A DNA stretch of 64,000 bases, from assembly GCA_921293015.1 (NCBI GenBank), contig OV121081.1, positions 67,659,022-67,723,021 of the forward strand, written 5' to 3'. This document shows positions 33,170 to 45,640 of this stretch, piece by piece. The stretch is from Phorcus lineatus (Eukaryota; Mollusca; Gastropoda; Trochida; Trochidae). The notes below the pieces were generated by a model that was not told where the DNA came from, searched no databases, and saw only the letters and a list, made by a program, of their open reading frames with translations. How positions within the stretch are numbered: position 1 is the stretch's first letter; every line of letters begins with the position of its first letter. The position numbers and the translations under genes are program-made.

Positions 33170-35140
33170 ACAAAGTGCGTGAAGTGTCACGAGTATTACA
33201 ATCGACGGTGACCGAGAAACTTTTGTTTTGAAAATTGCAAGTTTACATTTATTTCTTTTAAAGTGATGCCATGGCCATTATAACATTAGTTTGTGTTTAT
33301 ACATATGAGTTTTCGTCGCCACGTGAAACACATGGTTAGACTTTTCTTAGGCACTCAAACTGACATCTCGAAACCGATTTGACCCGGTGTACACACAAAA
33401 TGTTCCTCCTACTAATAAAACCAATCGTACACAAAGACCTCACAGAAAGTCATCGGAGTTTACTTGTATTGAATGCTAGTAAATTACTCTAAGTTTTAGG
33501 TTGTGACTATTCTGAACCCTATGTCATATATTTAATACTTTCGAGTGAATATTCTATTTGAATTAAAAGTTAGATGGAAAATAATATTAATGTTAGGACA
33601 GATTCGTCAATCTCTATGGAATAGCATAAATTGATATTTCGATTCAAGTGTTAAAAAGGGTGGCCTTTCTCATTCATTTAACCATGAACAAACATTTAAA
33701 ATAAGTTACTACATACTGGGGGAATTTTCTTCCTTTTTATATCAATATTAATATACTGATTTATCATAACATTGTTTCAGAAAGTAGAGTAAATATGACC
33801 AAAATCACTTTCTAATGCCAGTAAGAGTTATAACGATACGTTTAGAAATGTTCTTAGGAATATGATAAAATAAACAAGGATAAAACCCAAGATACCAATA
33901 TTAATAAATGTCAATTAAAATTTCGACCCATGAAAATAACCCACAGTACTGTTTTATTGTTTTGTTTTAAAGCGTCGATGCGAATTTAAATTCAACAAGA
34001 CTTAACTACTGTCCTTTGTAGGATTTCACACGGTTGCTGAATTATTTAACGTTCCTGTCTTGATGTAAACAAAAATTCTATGCATTTTATTTGCAGTGTA
34101 CTTAAACTATGATTGAAAGGCACTAAGCATTCAAAATCCTCTTCGGACTCTCTTTCAAACAAACGAGAAAGCACAAATCCAAGATACCAACGTAGATGTA
34201 TAAACCTGTACCATTATCAGCGACCCGTCAAATATCAACCTTCAATTCTGTTTGTTTTAAGTGTCAGTCCGAATTTCAATGCCGGATTCCACAAGAAATA
34301 ATTAAATCTGCGGTCTATTTAATAAATTAATCCGGTTGCTAATCTTTTGATCCTGTCTGTCTAATATTATTCTATACATTTTAAGTGTAGTGTATATCCT
34401 GAAACTATAAGCTAAAACCACTCGTTAGTCCTCCTGTAACGAATGATGAGGACGACCAACTATTTAGATTGATACGGTTAATTATTTATATACATATATA
34501 AGTCGTTGCTTAACAGACCATTGCTAGTAAAATGTATGTCAATTGTTCAAAACGAAAGGAGATCTCTGATGAAATATCAAAATGCCGAAGCAATAATCGT
34601 ATGAAGTGAGGATTTTCAGTTGTTTTTGTATTGTTCTGACTGAAGATTATGCCTGCAAGTTATGGTGTTTTTTTTTCTACTGTTTTTGTTATGATTTTAT
34701 TCTCAGAGAGCATCGTCTTATAGCTACATATACAATGTCCAAGACTCCGTGAAATATTTTACTAAAATGAAGAAGATATTCTAAAAAGAAATACAAAATA
34801 CAAAACCATAAAAGCATAAAGAATATTAAAGTAAGAAATCTTTAATAAAATTGATAAAATCAGTAGGCATGGGGCCATATAATCTATTTGTCTGAGTAAA
34901 CACAAATCCTGCGTATGTACATAAATATATTCCTTCAGCTGTCAGCAATAAATCCGAAGTCTGAAGTCAAATCCCACGCAAATATCTAAAGACAGAAACA
35001 ATGCCAGTTTATCCCGTGTTGTGAAGTTTTCTTATTTCCTAACTGTCTCACTCAGCCCAGTTCAGTCGACGTGCGAGATATAAAGCTGACGTAAGCAGGA
35101 ATCAAAACCAGTCGTACTTCATGCTGAGCGCTTCATTCAC
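33170..35140. other. Intergenic upstream of EXT1, no gene seen
   Basis: AT-rich, with no conserved block recognised by eye. Distal EXT1 control elements may lie here but nothing marks them. Confidence 0.4.
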
Positions 35141-35148
35141 ACGGCACT

Positions 35149-35192
35149 TTTCTCGCGGGAAGCAGTGTGTGCTTACACCGGAAAGATGGCGG
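35149..35192 (+). promoter_or_regulatory. EXT1: TATA-less EXT1 core promoter (E2F-, ETS- and YY1-type motifs)
   Basis: tttctcgcgggaa at 35149-35161 contains an inverse E2F-like TTCCCGC. ACCGGAA at 35177-35183 fits the ETS core. AAGATGGCGGC at 35183-35193 is the classic YY1/TISU-like motif usually found just after the transcription start. The local sequence is GC-rich against an AT-rich background, which suits a broadly expressed gene. The start site is inferred, about 35170-35185. Confidence 0.5.
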
Positions 35193-35317
35193 CGTGGTTT
35201 GGTAGCTTGTTGTATTGGTAGATAGTTTCCGGGTATTTCTCCGGGATTAGTGTACAGTAGGATATCAAAAATGACAGAACGGTGTGGATGAGGAGTTGTG
35301 TTCGATGCAGGCGATAA
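35186..35317 (+). promoter_or_regulatory. EXT1: Three short upstream open reading frames in the EXT1 leader
   Basis: uORF1 starts in the YY1/TISU-like motif (ATG 35186, MAAWFGSLLYW, stop at 35221). uORF2 is 35271-35291 (MTERCG) with a favourable A at -3. uORF3 is 35288-35317 (MRSCVRCRR) and overlaps the main ATG at 35305 in another frame. The main start has a weak context (T at -3, C at +4). If all are in the mRNA they should lower EXT1 translation. Confidence 0.55.
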
Positions 35318-36197
35318 AGCGATACATTTCGGTGTCTGTATGTGGTATTCTCCTAGTCGCAGGCTATCTATGTCTACTTCGGCGAAATGGTAGCGAGGGT
35401 GCCTTATCCCAAGTGGGGACCAGAGGCTTTCTCGACCCCACTGAGTACCATGGATATTCCGAGGATTACCACAACTCACCGAAACACAGGAGAGCCGCGG
35501 CAACACAACACAAGAAACAGAGATGCCGCATGGAGACCTGTTTCGATTTCAGCTTGTGTAAAAATGGTTTCAAAGTTTACGTGTACCCCCGTCAGAACGT
35601 TTACAGCATGTCCGATTCCTATTCGAAGATGCTCACCTCGGTGCAGGAGTCGCGCTTCTACACGCCCGACCCCAAGGAGGCCTGTGTGTTTGTACCCTCC
35701 GTAGACACCCTGGATCAGGACGTCCTCAGCACCGAGTTTGTGCGAGATGTCCAAGTAAAGCTCCAGGCCCTCCCCTACTGGAACAATGGGAGGAATCATA
35801 TTATATTTAACCTCTATTCGGGCACCTGGCCCGACTATAACGAAAATTTAGGGTTTGATATTGGAGAGGCTATCTTATCCAAAGCTAGTATGTCAATTGG
35901 GAAATTCAGACCCGGATTTGATGTATCATTTCCTCTATTTGCCAAAGAACATCCTCAGAAAGGAGGAGAAAAGGGCTACCTCAGTAGCTCCTCAAACAAT
36001 ATCCCTTCTGCCAGAAACTATCTGCTAGCTTTTAAAGGGAAAAGATATACAACTGGTATTGGGTCTGATACAAGGAACGCTTTATATCATGTTCATAACG
36101 GAAAGGATATTGTGTTATTAACTACATGTAAGCATGGAAAGTCATGGCAGAAAAATAAGGATGCGAGGTGTGAAAAGGATATGTCAGAGTATGACAA
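35305..36197 (+). CDS. EXT1: Exostosin-1, first coding exon
   Basis: EXT1 works with EXT2 in the Golgi as the heparan sulfate co-polymerase that adds alternating GlcA and GlcNAc. This exon encodes 297 codons plus 2 nt of a 746-residue protein in human, where exon 1 encodes 320 codons plus 2 nt. I see the type II signal-anchor at residues 8-25 ([17 protein letters not shown] region), a short variable stem, then [20 protein letters not shown] (residues 74-93) opening the exostosin domain. Near-identical blocks include [27 protein letters not shown], and [20 protein letters not shown], ending at EYDK. The start MQAIKRY equals human MQAKKRY. The upstream in-frame stretch (DEELCS) begins at a GTG and is leader. 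The donor is AA|GTAAGT at 36198, phase 2 as in human. Retaining-GlcNAc-transferase and other C-terminal parts lie in exons beyond the window. Confidence 0.95.
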
Positions 36198-38914
36198 GTA
36201 AGTGGCACATTTATCATCTTTAAAACTGAGATGCAAAAACATACCTTACCCTTCAACAACTGTACACTTTCATTTCAGAACTGCTTGAAGACAATAACAA
36301 AATGTTCAACATTGTATAATTCACTATCACAAAGTATAACACTGTTTTCTTTGCATGTTCATAACAATGACATCGAACAGATTTTTGTTAGTAAAGGGTT
36401 AAAACATAACACAACATACAATCTTAAATCACCAAAATGTGCTACAGTGAATTTCCACTGTTATGAAGTGGCACTCAAAACACAACACTGTTTTCTTTGC
36501 AGGTTGATATTAGAAATATTGCTCCAAGTGTATGACACATTCTCATGATTCCAGTGTTCACAGGAGCATTTAATGGGTTGTAATTGCCTCTATTCGAGGA
36601 TTTGATTACCTTGAACTGAGTCCCACTTTGAATTTTACATCCTTTACTATTTAAAAATAAAATTCCCATTGTTATTTTATTTTACATGCCAAGATGGTAC
36701 TAAAGATGGTATTGTTAACACCGTAGGTCCACTGAAACATGCAAGTTAACCGTCATTTGATGTTGAGAATTTTCGGAAGTATTTTGCATTTAATGGTATG
36801 ATAACACTGAGCTGGGTTTTTTAAGAAGTGGCACACAAAATTATGTTTATTTTCAATTCTATCATGAATATGACATACATATATATAAGATTGAAGGAGA
36901 GATATTATTTCTTATTTCACTGGATACTGATACAACCATCTGAAAACACTTAAGTCTTCTTATGGCAGTAAGTCTACCCATGCAAACTATGAAGGGTTGT
37001 CTTACCTCATTGAAATAGTGAATTGTAGACAAGGATGATGCCATGATTTTTGCATATATAAATGTCTTGTTGGGTATACAGTTTATCACTATCCTAGATG
37101 AAAGCTTGTCACTTTCTCAAAGAACTGTTTAAGAGTAATTGTCAAATGTAGAGGTGTGTACGTAGTGACATGCGATTTCCTGATATGCTGTAGTGAGGAT
37201 GTACATTGCCATATGATAAAGAAGAACAATAAAAAAAAGTTTTGAAGTGTCTATATCACAATGTAAATAAGCTGAATTTAACTCAACTGATGTGAATCAC
37301 CATGTGAATACACTATTCAATTTGTCAGTTGATCGTATTATCCCACCTGTGATGTGGGACCTAATTAGGGATAAGCAGGTGTTAATTGTCTCATCAATAC
37401 TCAATTTACCAGTGGCAGGTGTCGTAGATTTCCGTAAAAACCTGATGGAATTTCACTTACTTCATTACTCTTTCTCTTTTATTGCCTGTTAAGCTTTGAA
37501 ACCTAAAATACATTTGGTGTACTTTTTGTGTGGTTAAACGCTCATCCGATTAAGCATGCCTTAAAGTGTGGCTTTCACTGGAGTTATTTCTTCAGCCCTT
37601 ATCTATTGGTTTTATATGGAGTTTTCTATTGTTGTTGAATTATGCATGTGAAGCCAGATTTTTTAATTTCAATATTTCACATTGTATTGTTCCCTTTTGT
37701 GATGATACATGTTATACTCCGGTAAAACATTTTACAATCTTTTCTATCTCGACTGGTCAAATAATTGGTTTCCCTGTTCTATGATAGGAATGATTAATAA
37801 TTTTCACAACTTTCTTACTGACTTATCAACACTTTTGTTCAATATGAGAAGCTCTGTGGATTTATGGGTAGTAGAAATATACAAGGATATCTGATACTTG
37901 TGACACATGATGAGTATTATTGATGACACATACACATGGACAGGGACACATAATGATCAATTAAGACTCACAAAGATCAATGTTGACTGTACACGCCTTG
38001 TAGCTCAGTACATTATTGATTTGTCAATGAACGCACTTGCATGTTCCATATACTCGTCTGTGTAATTAACAAATTGATTCTTAATTATCAGTCTTTTATG
38101 CATCTCTCAACAAACAGAAAAACCCATTTGAGATTTTTAATTTGCCATGAGAAACATAATGGTTTATATTGTAGAGGTCTTTACCCATGATATGTGTGTT
38201 ATGGTAGCATTGTTATACATTGTGTTAGTCATATGTGATAAGGGTTGCATACAATACATTTTGTTACACTCTTATGAATATTCAGGGATTCCTGCTGACA
38301 TTATCTTTCTCTGCACAATTATATAACTTTATGATGCACGCAACACAATGAAACCTAAATGGTCATGCTAGAATTTTTATAAGAAATGAGTTGCTATTAC
38401 CCAGGTTGTTCCCAAAGTTCCAAATTTGCAGAATGATAACTTTCAAACCAATATTTACTCTTTTGAAAAAAACTGCAAATAGGTTGTTATCAACTTTGTT
38501 ATGATTTTCAAAGCTTACATTCTTATAAGATGGAGGTAAGTTTGATACCAATTTACTGATTTTGAAAAAGAAATATAGATAAGTTTATTATAAAGTGTGT
38601 TCTGATTTTCTCAATTTCTGATAAGATAGACGTTAGTTTGATAAGAGATAAAAAAAACATTGACCTGAAAACTGCCTATGCCAATTTTTATTCCCAAAGT
38701 CAATTTCTAGTTTGTTTTGTCAATTTCTACTTTGTTTTGTCCATCAAATATATAAATATGACATAAGGGCATGATCATTTCTTCACAGCATGTGGTGGGA
38801 TTATAATTATAAATTAGGCTCAGTCAGACAATTTGATGCTGAGCATTCTAAAACATATCACCATAAAATTCCTCGGTTTACTGTCGGTAACACACACAGG
38901 CTCATGTAAAGGTC

Positions 38915-39125
38915 TGATTTCAGTGTGTCGGCGACTTTAATTCCCTGAAGAGGAGTGTAGTCAGATCTAATAATATACAGGTAGTCTGTTGACATTTCAC
39001 AGCGTGGTAGCAACCCACGGGGTTCGCACCATGTCGGCAGATAAGGGCTGTAGTGGAGTCGGGTCCCTCTGTGACTCTTAGGTCTCGTAATAGGGCAGAA
39101 CTGCTCATGTAGATCTCATATGGAT
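38915..39125. other. GC-richer block inside the intron, possible conserved noncoding element
   Basis: About 200 bp stands out from the AT-rich surroundings (for example aacccacggggttcgcacc and ggagtcgggtccctctgtg). No splice-bounded frame and no repeat match elsewhere in the window. A regulatory element is only a guess. Confidence 0.25.
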
Positions 39126-42100
39126 ATTTGAAATGCAAATGAATGTTAGATGATTGAAAAGGATTCCTGATGTTATGTGTTTAAAGCATAATCTTCTTGA
39201 CTTGATCTATTTTTATCTTCAAATTATTTTTCTGTCTAAATTTGACTGGAACGTCCTAATAAAGATTCTCAAGTTCATTCGAATAGAAGAAAATGGCAGC
39301 TGTTTTCTGATTCTCAAACCTTTCTCAGTTAAATTTGTTCCTTGGCTTGAGACATATGAAAATGACAAATGTGACCAATAAAAGCTTTGACTTTTTTCTA
39401 GTCCCTTATTATGCGAGTTGTCATCATTCTTTAATAATTTTCCTTACACACACACCCTCAATACAAAATATCATGACGTTCGAATTTGAGACTCCCATGA
39501 ACTCGATCTGGAGTTCATTGAAGGATATTCAATAATTAACAGATTAGCCCACTTTTGCAACAACAGAAAGAAAGTCTGAATGTAAACTGTATGCAGTGTA
39601 CGCTGCATGTTGGGATGGGCTAATCACAAACCCTATTCAGCTCGCAAGACCCTGTGTGATAGTTCAAGTTGAATAAACAAATATAACTGGATTTCTACAA
39701 GGCTGGCCGACTTGCTTGTTAACATAGGTTTTATCAATGTGGTTGACAGACAGAATCACATTAATACTGTATCAGCATACCAATGTTTACGTGTGTGGTG
39801 GAAAAATAATCGAAGGCCAATTGGTCAGAATTTGACTGCATTTAAGTGGATACTTATACTATGAAAGATATAAATCTGTATTTGTGTTCTTCTGAGTCAC
39901 TATTGATACCTGCTGTGTTAACTCTACTCTTAATTAGCTCTGTCTTCATCTGACGATGGTTAAGCTGATACTTGGACAGCCTACGATCTCATTCTTCCCA
40001 TGCCAATGTTAGATTGACACTAGTGAAAATAGTCTATTGTACAAAATTTGTATGGTAGTAATTTGAAGGGATAACTTGCAAGTTCCACAGAGAATAATAA
40101 ATTGGTAATATCTATGTTATACTTGATTGCATGGGAGCGTTCTTAATTCAATTTTCTTTGTCTGAAATTGACAATTATTTTTATGCTCGCAGCTCACCCA
40201 AGATGAAGTAATTCTGCATTGTACAGTTAATTGGTGCAGGGCTGTGAAGGAAATAAAAAGTATATAAACTTTTCGGGCATGAGTTTTAAATCTGTGATTT
40301 TGTATTGTATTGTTTGTAGATATAAATGTATTATATGAGTTAAAAAATTGTAGTCCATGATACAAGATGTTTCTGTTTTTTTAAGTCTTTCTTCATACTG
40401 AAAACAACTAAATCATTTAAAACGATCGCCAGGATGTATTCATCAAAACTAGACTTGCTCTGCACGATGATAAGATACAATTAAGTGAAAACAGACCCAG
40501 ACAGACTGAGAGTTAGTCCAGTGCTGAAGCAATCGCTGTCACAACAGTCGCCATCACCTGGTGAAGACAGATGAATCATACCTGCTATATACACTATATA
40601 AGTATGTAGTATATGTGTAGGTCACAGTCTCACCTGTCGGCTTACCCACACAGGAGCGACATCTGATACCCTTGTCATCTTGTCTGTGTCTCTTGTTCCA
40701 TATCTCTCGCTCTGTCTCACCTGTGGAGCAGCGTACCTGAGTATGAAGATGATAATTGTGTATTGGTCAGAAATTTTCCCCCCAAAAAATTCGATTTTAC
40801 TTAAGCTGTTAAATCAATTCCCAGCAGAGCCTTTCATACAATATAGGTCCACATTCGGTAGGTCCTGACTTAAGCGTACATATGAAACTACAAGATTGCA
40901 ATAAATACAAAAAAAACTATTGCCTCATAAAGTATTTCTTCTACTAAGTCTTAATTAAATGAACGGCCAATGGTTTTTCAGATTTCTGAACATTTTGGGT
41001 TTAAGTGGTAGTAGAAGTTAACAAATTCATGAAATACTTTACCTACAGGTACTTGAATATTGCAGGATAGCCATTTGTCTATTTAAGAGCTCTGAGTCCT
41101 TCAAATTGTCCACTCTGAATGGTTTGAACAACCGATTGATTCACCGATACTTTAGTCTGTCTACATAACCATGTGTGTTTTATGGAATCAGGAAATTGAT
41201 CAAGTCGAGATTGATTGTAATGAGACACTAATTAACATTGATTATCCTGAGTCCTTGTAAGTGCCAAACTTAGTACCAATACCATGAGACACTATCATGG
41301 CAGGGTCAGAGCTGGTGGTGTGAGTCTCGTCCCATCTTGTTATTAAGCCAATACATTGCTGGACGTATCGCCCAGACTATTGCTTCTGAGTAGGGTCATT
41401 TACTTCAGTCATAGGAAAATAATGGCTGGTTATCTTATTGTTTTTATTGAATTTGTTATGTTTATACGGATGTGGTGGTTATCTGACTTCCAGTTAGTCG
41501 AATGCATAGGACATTTTATAAAGTTTGATATAATAGTAATCCAGCTATTTTTATGCAGATGTTTAAAATTTGATAAAAAAAATGTAGAACACTAATGAAA
41601 AAGTGATTTTCACAGTAAATTGCAGAATTATATGATTTCTTTGTTGATATGTTGAGAACGTGGTTCATCCTTTCTAAGTTGCTGTATCAGTGTGAAGAGG
41701 ATGTGTAAAATTATTACAATGTAATGTAATGTAATAATTTCCATCATGGTCCATTGATAATTGTAAGTACAAACAGAATTAACTTCTCATGAATAATTAC
41801 ATACTTCAGCTGACAATTCATTAAGAAACTATATGATTTGTGTTAACTCAATAGATGTGAAGAGATTATGTTTTGTTACTGCTTGATTTTGAAACGAATT
41901 AAATTCTCTGTAAAATGTTTGTATATATCAGTCCATGATGTTAACATTTGCAATTCAAACACTTTGTAGCCAATACAATTTGTGTAAACTGTTAATGACA
42001 TAGAGATCACAATGATAACATAAAACTGAATATAGATAGATTCAAGTCTTTGTTGGGATTTTATGGCATCAAGGTACATTAGAAGTAGCCAGCTTGCCTT

Positions 42101-44960
42101 TTGTTAGGCTCTCTGAAATATTTTGGTATTAGAAATTAAGGGTTAGAACCTGACTGTTAAACAACTTCGAATAAACTTCTTCAAGAAAGGCTTATTAACC
42201 TATATTTTAAAACGAACATGTCCTACATAATTTTAAGTCAGGTTGAACTAATTAGTAAATAGGTTCGTCTTTAACCAGAAGATGGAGGTTAAATGAAACA
42301 AGTTAATTTTCAAAAACTAGTTTGTGTTAGATGTTCCATGTATGTGTACGGAGATATTTGGGTGATGTATTGGGGAGTCACAAGGTTATCACGTCCCCCT
42401 GAGGCTGCAGACAGTCCCACCATGAAGCCTGACCTCCTGAACTGTGCTAGACTCGCCCAGGTGCTTATATAGTGGAATCAAATCTTTCAATGTTGCTTTC
42501 ATAAAAAACATGATTTTCTGGATAACAACTGCTTCATTGTCAAATTTCACAAAGAAATAGTCATCCAGAAATATTGCTTTTCTTATAAATCATTCACTAA
42601 ATTTGAAATGTGTGTTAAATGTCATTTTCTGTAATGAGCTTTAAAGATTAGCATAGTATTTTGTACGTTCTTTGGATTAGATTTCATTGAAAAAGTCAAT
42701 CAACTTACAGAGCTTGGACAGCTGTGGAAATGTTACTCCTTGACAACCTAATATGTCCTATAGCAGTAGTAGGGTCTTCAGCATTATCATTAACACATTC
42801 AGCGAAAGAGTTTCATTTGCTCTTATTTTCTACAGTAATCAAAGGAAATCACATTTCAAGGTTTTGTCAAAGGCCATAATTGATAGATTTAGTGTTAACA
42901 TCAAATACATTTACCAAATCGTCTAAAATTTGATTTTTGTTTTTTGAAAATGTTAATATTTAAACTTTTTGTCAATGGTCTGATTGAAAATATCAATGAA
43001 AACCTGATCAAGCATGTATTTGAAGATCAAACACTTCCAAAATGCCGGAGGTGATGAAAATTCGAGTTTGAGATATATAAATGTCCCCTGCAAGGTTTAT
43101 CAGCGCAATAAAAATGGAGGGAAGGCTTATTAATCTATTACTGATGCTACTACTCTTCTTCAAACCTGTGGAGGAGAGAAAAAGTTAAATAGTGAAATTC
43201 AAGTCATTTACACTGAGATGGGAGAGAGATGAGATGGGGTTTGACACCGCTTTCATGAGTTTTTCACTTTTGTCATGTCTGCTAGTATTAGTGCAGGTCA
43301 TGGTCGGTATTGCACTGAAATTCAGCATTGCAAGCAAAACCTTACTGCATTAAGTCTAGCTCCTTCCTAGTGCATCATTTATTGCTGAAATTATTCAAAT
43401 AACAATGCTGCTAATGGCTAATATATTGTTGAAACTGCTGCACTAAACAAGAACTCACTCACTTGATATAGGACTTTGCTTCTCCAATGTAAGGAGAAAT
43501 GAAAATTAATCTGGTTACTTTTCATACTGACGTTACACTTTTCTGAAGATGTGACTGGTTCCCGTCATTTGGCGAGTTTGAAATATCAACTGAAGATAGC
43601 AGAATCAAATCTCAATCTAAAAATATTCATCTTATTCCATCTTATTCATTTGCAAACAAAAGTTTGTGTACAATTGGTGGAAATGTCTTTTAAAATTCAT
43701 TAATGTATTTTGTTACCAGATGACATTTGCTAAACTTCCAACGTGATTTGAAAATGCTCAATAAACTGTTAAACTTGATACATGTTTTTGTTACAACTTC
43801 TCCGTTATCTTCTTAATGATGATTAAATTGTGAGACAATCTTCTATGGTCATTGCAATTTAAGTGGACCTGAGGCTGTTAGATTGAATTTGGAAAATCAC
43901 CCTATCACATTGAAGAATATGCGTGGGCAATATTTTTGTGTGCATTAGATTGAAGATTGGACAGCTCAGGTTATGGTTTGGTGTAATATCAGTTTATTCA
44001 AGTTCTGTGTATTTTGTAAAAAAAATCCTTTAAATTGACCACATTGGATGATAGATGTAATTACTTACAGCAAAATGTGTGTTAATGATATCCAGTAATT
44101 ACTTTAGCTCCTGAAGTATTCACCTTTATTCAACAATGCAGTAAAAGTCATTGTATTCTTATAAAACCCCATTCTCTGCCCTCAAGTTACTCAAGTCATC
44201 CTTCCCACATGACCTTGTACTGTCAGGGTAGTTTTCTTGTCTATTGTTACTTCTTTGGGCATAAAATAAGAAAAAAGCAATATTAATTTTTACATTATTC
44301 CTGTAAGTCAACCATTCAAGGTTTGGTGTTAAAAAAACCCAACAGTAAATGTATGAAGATTGTCATTTCATGTATTGACCCAGCAACTAGGTTTAACAAC
44401 ATTAAGCCACAAGTAGGCCAAGCCTTGAAGCCATTTATTTGAAGAATCATGTAGTCAAACTTTACAAAAAACTTGTCACCCATTTGTAACAGTTAAAGTA
44501 TTCACAACTACAACTCGAAAGTCTCGAATGAATATTTTATTGCATAAGCATTGAACTCAATTCCCTGTACAAAATCATTATGAAATTGCTGTAACATCCC
44601 GGTAGAGCTAAATTGGAGGCGTTATTGAAGAATTAAATGCAAATATTTACCAAGCTGTTGGAAGATATCATTAAAGTATGCTCTACCAGTTGTATTTATT
44701 GTTGCGTCAGTATTACATTTACTTTATGGGCAGGAGGACAGAGAGACATTATGACTTATTATGGGTATGTGATTGTTCATGGCCTATCCTCTCTGATCTC
44801 CATAGAGGTCGTTACAAGGCAGCCTTCAGGGCTCCCTCTTGCACAACCGCCTGTAAAGGGTCACAGCTCATAGGTGGCGGGTGGTTACAATGTTGGAGAA
44901 AACTGATAAAGAAGGATGGGTGTGGGGATGGTTGTTAGAGTAGAAAATTGTGTGGTCTGA

Positions 44961-44980
44961 GGGGGTGGGGTGGGGTGGGG
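44961..44980 (+). other. G-quadruplex motif
   Basis: GGGGGTGGGGTGGGGTGGGG has four runs of at least four G separated by single T loops. It lies on the non-template strand of EXT1 intron 1. Confidence 0.75.
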
Positions 44981-45289
44981 TAGAACTGGGTACAGGGTAG
45001 AGTTAAGTGAATAGGCGAGGGGATTGGGATAATTCTGAGTCAGGCAGGTTGGAGGTTATGAGAGTAAAACTTCTTAAACAGGTTGTCAGAGACGATATGT
45101 TATTCAATCAGCTATAGAAACTGTTTGATTGATGTTCAATATCATTATGGAAGTGTAACAGAATTTGGGCCATTGTATCATATTACATTTAAGGAAAAAA
45201 AATGATGTGGGAGGGTATGACTTAAATGAGATTAGATAAGAGGGGCTTTGGAGAAGTGATAGAAGGAGAAGAGGAAGTGATCGAGAGGA

Positions 45290-45640
45290 AGTAATGACTG
45301 CCGTAGAGGGAGTTATCATCAACATTGCCACTCTCATTTCATGATGGCTGTAAGTGTTAACATCCTCTGATGCTGCAAGTTTGTGCATTAATCCTGTCTC
45401 TTGTGGGCTGCACAGCGGGTGATAATTGCCAAGCAATCAGGCACGACTGACAGAGAGGCTGAATACAATAATAAACCTTCTCCGAAATGTGAGGATAATT
45501 TGCCAATTTCTCTGTTTGACATGTGCTCCTCTGGCCTCCATTGATGACATAATAAATGCCAGGCCGTGTGATCCCTCTTCTGTTTCTTGTCTGCATAATC
45601 GATGAAAGTCTGTTTCAACCAGATAGTGATATAAGGAGAA
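45290..45640. other. Low-repeat, GC-richer block with several open frames; possible noncoding element
   Basis: Four minus-strand frames (45104-45735) overlap in different phases, so stop codons are simply scarce here. No protein similarity or splice logic supports any of them. The block contains several TAAT/ATTA-like sites (for example ggataatttgcc and tgataattgcc). It is a candidate for a conserved enhancer; conservation is not visible from one sequence. Confidence 0.3.

Noticed and set aside
35284-35304. N-terminal extension DEELCS of EXT1
   Set aside because: It would start at GTG 35284, not ATG. The first in-frame ATG (35305) gives MQAIKRY, matching the human EXT1 start.
35102-35506. 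134-codon minus-strand frame opposite the EXT1 start
   Set aside because: It is antisense to a clearly conserved coding exon, and its sequence shows no domain.
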